DNA of 6,129 nucleotides from Anaerolineaceae bacterium UBA1363 (GTDB taxonomy: Bacteria > Chloroflexota > Anaerolineae > Anaerolineales > Anaerolineaceae). The position numbers and the translations under genes are program-made. This document shows positions 5,451 to 6,129 of this stretch, in pieces. Numbering within the stretch: position 1 is the first letter of the stretch; every line of letters begins with the position of its first letter. Under the pieces are notes generated by a model. That model was not told where the DNA came from. It searched no databases and saw only the letters and a list, made by a program, of their open reading frames with translations. Where the stretch lies: contig DBRR01000027.1 of NCBI GenBank assembly GCA_002306055.1, positions 25,117-31,245 of the forward strand. The letters are read 5' to 3'.

Positions 5451-5912
5451 ATGGAAGCAAAAGATCTTAGCCTTCGTTTCTGGGAACTATTACGGGATGC
5501 CTCCGTCAATACTGAATTCATGATGACCGAGTTCAGCTCCCGAAACAAACTATCCCGCTTGCAGGGTCGCGTTCTGCTTCAAATCTATATCCAAGAGCGC
5601 GTCAGATTGAGCGACCTGGCAGAGATTATGGGAATGAATCCTGGCAACCTCAGTCGGGTTTGCCAGTCACTTGAACGTGATTCCCTGATGCAGCGTGAAC
5701 GCAGCACGGAGGATCGCCGTGTATGGATCATCTCGCTGACTGAAAAGGGTCAAAAAGTCATTCAGGAGATTGTGAATAGTATCGAAGAGTCTTTTAAGAA
5801 TTTTCTGCAGGATCATACCGCCGAAGAACTGGACCAGCTGGTCAGGTTATGGACAGACTATAACCACTATTTCAGCCAGGCCCGGTTGGGACGCCATGCC
5901 ACAAAGGAATAA
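5451..5912 (+). CDS. MarR-family transcriptional regulator
   Basis: This 153-residue protein has the normal length and layout of a MarR dimer. N- and C-terminal helices (about 5-32 and 102-145) would form the dimer interface. The winged helix spans about 36-100: RLSDLAEIMGMNPGNLSRVC (52-71) holds the helix-turn-helix with the recognition helix near 63-75, and STEDRRVWIISLTEKG (85-100) is the wing, with the conserved Asp88-Arg89-Arg90. A single cysteine, Cys71, lies in or beside the recognition helix; some MarR proteins sense oxidants through cysteine, but those sensors usually sit nearer the N-terminus, so this is weak. AAGGAG 4 nt before ATG 5451 supports the start. No gene follows within 217 bp, so the regulon is not visible apart from likely autoregulation. 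The ligand is unknown. Confidence 0.93.
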   Translation: MEAKDLSLRFWELLRDASVNTEFMMTEFSSRNKLSRLQGRVLLQIYIQERVRLSDLAEIMGMNPGNLSRVCQSLERDSLMQRERSTEDRRVWIISLTEKGQKVIQEIVNSIEESFKNFLQDHTAEELDQLVRLWTDYNHYFSQARLGRHATKE

Positions 5913-5956
5913 GAAGCCTTGTCTTAAAAAGGCAGGCCTCCAGGATAACAGGCTTC
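5913..5956 (+). terminator. Possible stem structure after the marR gene
   Basis: GAAGCCT (5913-5919) pairs with AGGCTTC (5950-5956), a perfect 7-bp outer stem starting right after the stop codon. Inside it, GCCTT (5916-5920) could instead pair with AAGGC (5929-5933). The segment after the stem is not T-rich, so this is at best a weak or factor-dependent terminator. Confidence 0.3.
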
Positions 5957-5964
5957 CCATGATA

Positions 5965-5978
5965 GCCTGAGATCAGGC
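5965..5978 (+). terminator. Small hairpin downstream of marR
   Basis: GCCTG (5965-5969) and CAGGC (5974-5978) form a 5-bp GC-rich stem with the 4-nt loop AGAT. The following ATAAACTGTTTA has only short T-runs. It may end the marR transcript, but the signal is modest. Confidence 0.35.
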
Positions 5979-5984
5979 ATAAAC

Positions 5985-6034
5985 TGTTTAGACAAGTATG
6001 ATTGTTTACACATTATCCGGGGTGATTATTTACA
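5985..6034 (+). repeat. Cluster of short TGTTTA-type direct repeats
   Basis: TGATTGTTTACA (5999-6010) and TGATTATTTACA (6023-6034) are direct repeats with one mismatch, 24 bp apart. TGTTTAGACA (5985-5994) and TGTTTACACA (6003-6012) match at nine of ten positions, 18 bp apart. Spaced copies of a short motif inside an end are known from IS21-family transposons, but no transposase is visible here, so a mobile-element end running out of the window or a relic is only an inference. A regulator-binding array is the alternative. Confidence 0.5.
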
Positions 6035-6040
6035 GGTTAA

Positions 6041-6066
6041 GGGCAGACACAGGGGTCTGCCCCTAC
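6041..6066 (+). repeat. GTAGGGG-family palindrome, plus orientation
   Basis: GGGCAGAC (6041-6048) and GTCTGCCC (6055-6062) form an 8-bp perfect stem with loop ACAGGG, and the unit ends in CCCCTAC. From memory, palindromes bounded by CCCCTAC or GTAGGGG recur between genes in Anaerolineae and some other bacterial genomes. It is not followed by a T-run. Confidence 0.7.
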
Positions 6067-6095
6067 GAAAGCCACCTTTCCCTCAAACACCAGAT

Positions 6096-6120
6096 GTAGG
6101 GGTAACCCCCGTGGTTACCC
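6096..6120 (-). repeat. GTAGGGG-family palindrome, minus orientation
   Basis: GGGTAACC (6100-6107) and GGTTACCC (6113-6120) form an 8-bp perfect stem. On the minus strand the unit reads GGGTAACC, loop ACGGG, GGTTACCCCTAC: the same plan as the plus-strand unit at 6041-6066, with different but matching arms. The two units face each other, so CCCCTAC (6060-6066) and GTAGGGG (6096-6102) form an inner inverted repeat around 29 bp. Confidence 0.7.
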
Positions 6121-6129
6121 GCTATATAG

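Noticed and set aside
5913..6129. Small coding gene, tRNA or CRISPR array in the tail
   Set aside because: There is no open frame with a start and ribosome binding site, no tRNA-like arms, and the repeats are too short and irregular for CRISPR.

Overview
The window looks like bacterial chromosome of about 50% GC, most likely from an Anaerolineae-type Chloroflexota. This is inference. It rests on the lipoprotein with a long Pro/Thr linker, the LysM-M23 protein with an N-terminal membrane anchor, two genes that appear to be transcribed without a leader, and GTAGGGG-bounded intergenic palindromes. No rRNA, tRNA, CRISPR array or intact mobile element is visible. All seven credible genes lie on the + strand, in short units separated by repeat-rich gaps.

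Layout. (1) 1-94: a promoter region with a 14-bp tandem repeat and a perfect TATAAT box. (2) 95-1230: a two-gene unit made of a three-cluster iron-sulfur protein (CDGSH, divergent ferredoxin-like, CDGSH) and an unrecognised 131-residue protein starting 2 nt after it. (3) 1343-1891: an NAD(P)H-dependent FMN reductase-family flavoprotein with its own TTGACA promoter. (4) 1892-2010: two tandem copies of a GC-rich palindromic unit. (5) 2011-3237: a YcaQ-type winged-helix DNA glycosylase, apparently leaderless. (6) 3306-5356: a translationally coupled pair, a membrane-anchored LysM-M23 endopeptidase (apparently leaderless) and a lipoprotein with a possible cysteine-hydrolase domain. (7) 5451-5912: a MarR-family regulator with a likely autoregulatory operator over its -10 box. 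(8) 5913-6129: a gene-free tail of hairpins, TGTTTA-type short repeats and two convergent GTAGGGG palindromes.

How the genes may work together. The first three genes fit redox and iron-sulfur handling; the two redox promoter regions share the 9-mer TCTTGACAA. YcaQ removes alkylated or crosslinked bases. The M23/lipoprotein pair fits cell-wall remodelling outside the membrane. The MarR protein has no target gene in view except itself. I see no defence system, secretion system or biosynthetic cluster. The least ordinary items are the three-cluster protein with its unknown partner, the coupled wall-hydrolase pair, the leaderless starts, and the repeat families.
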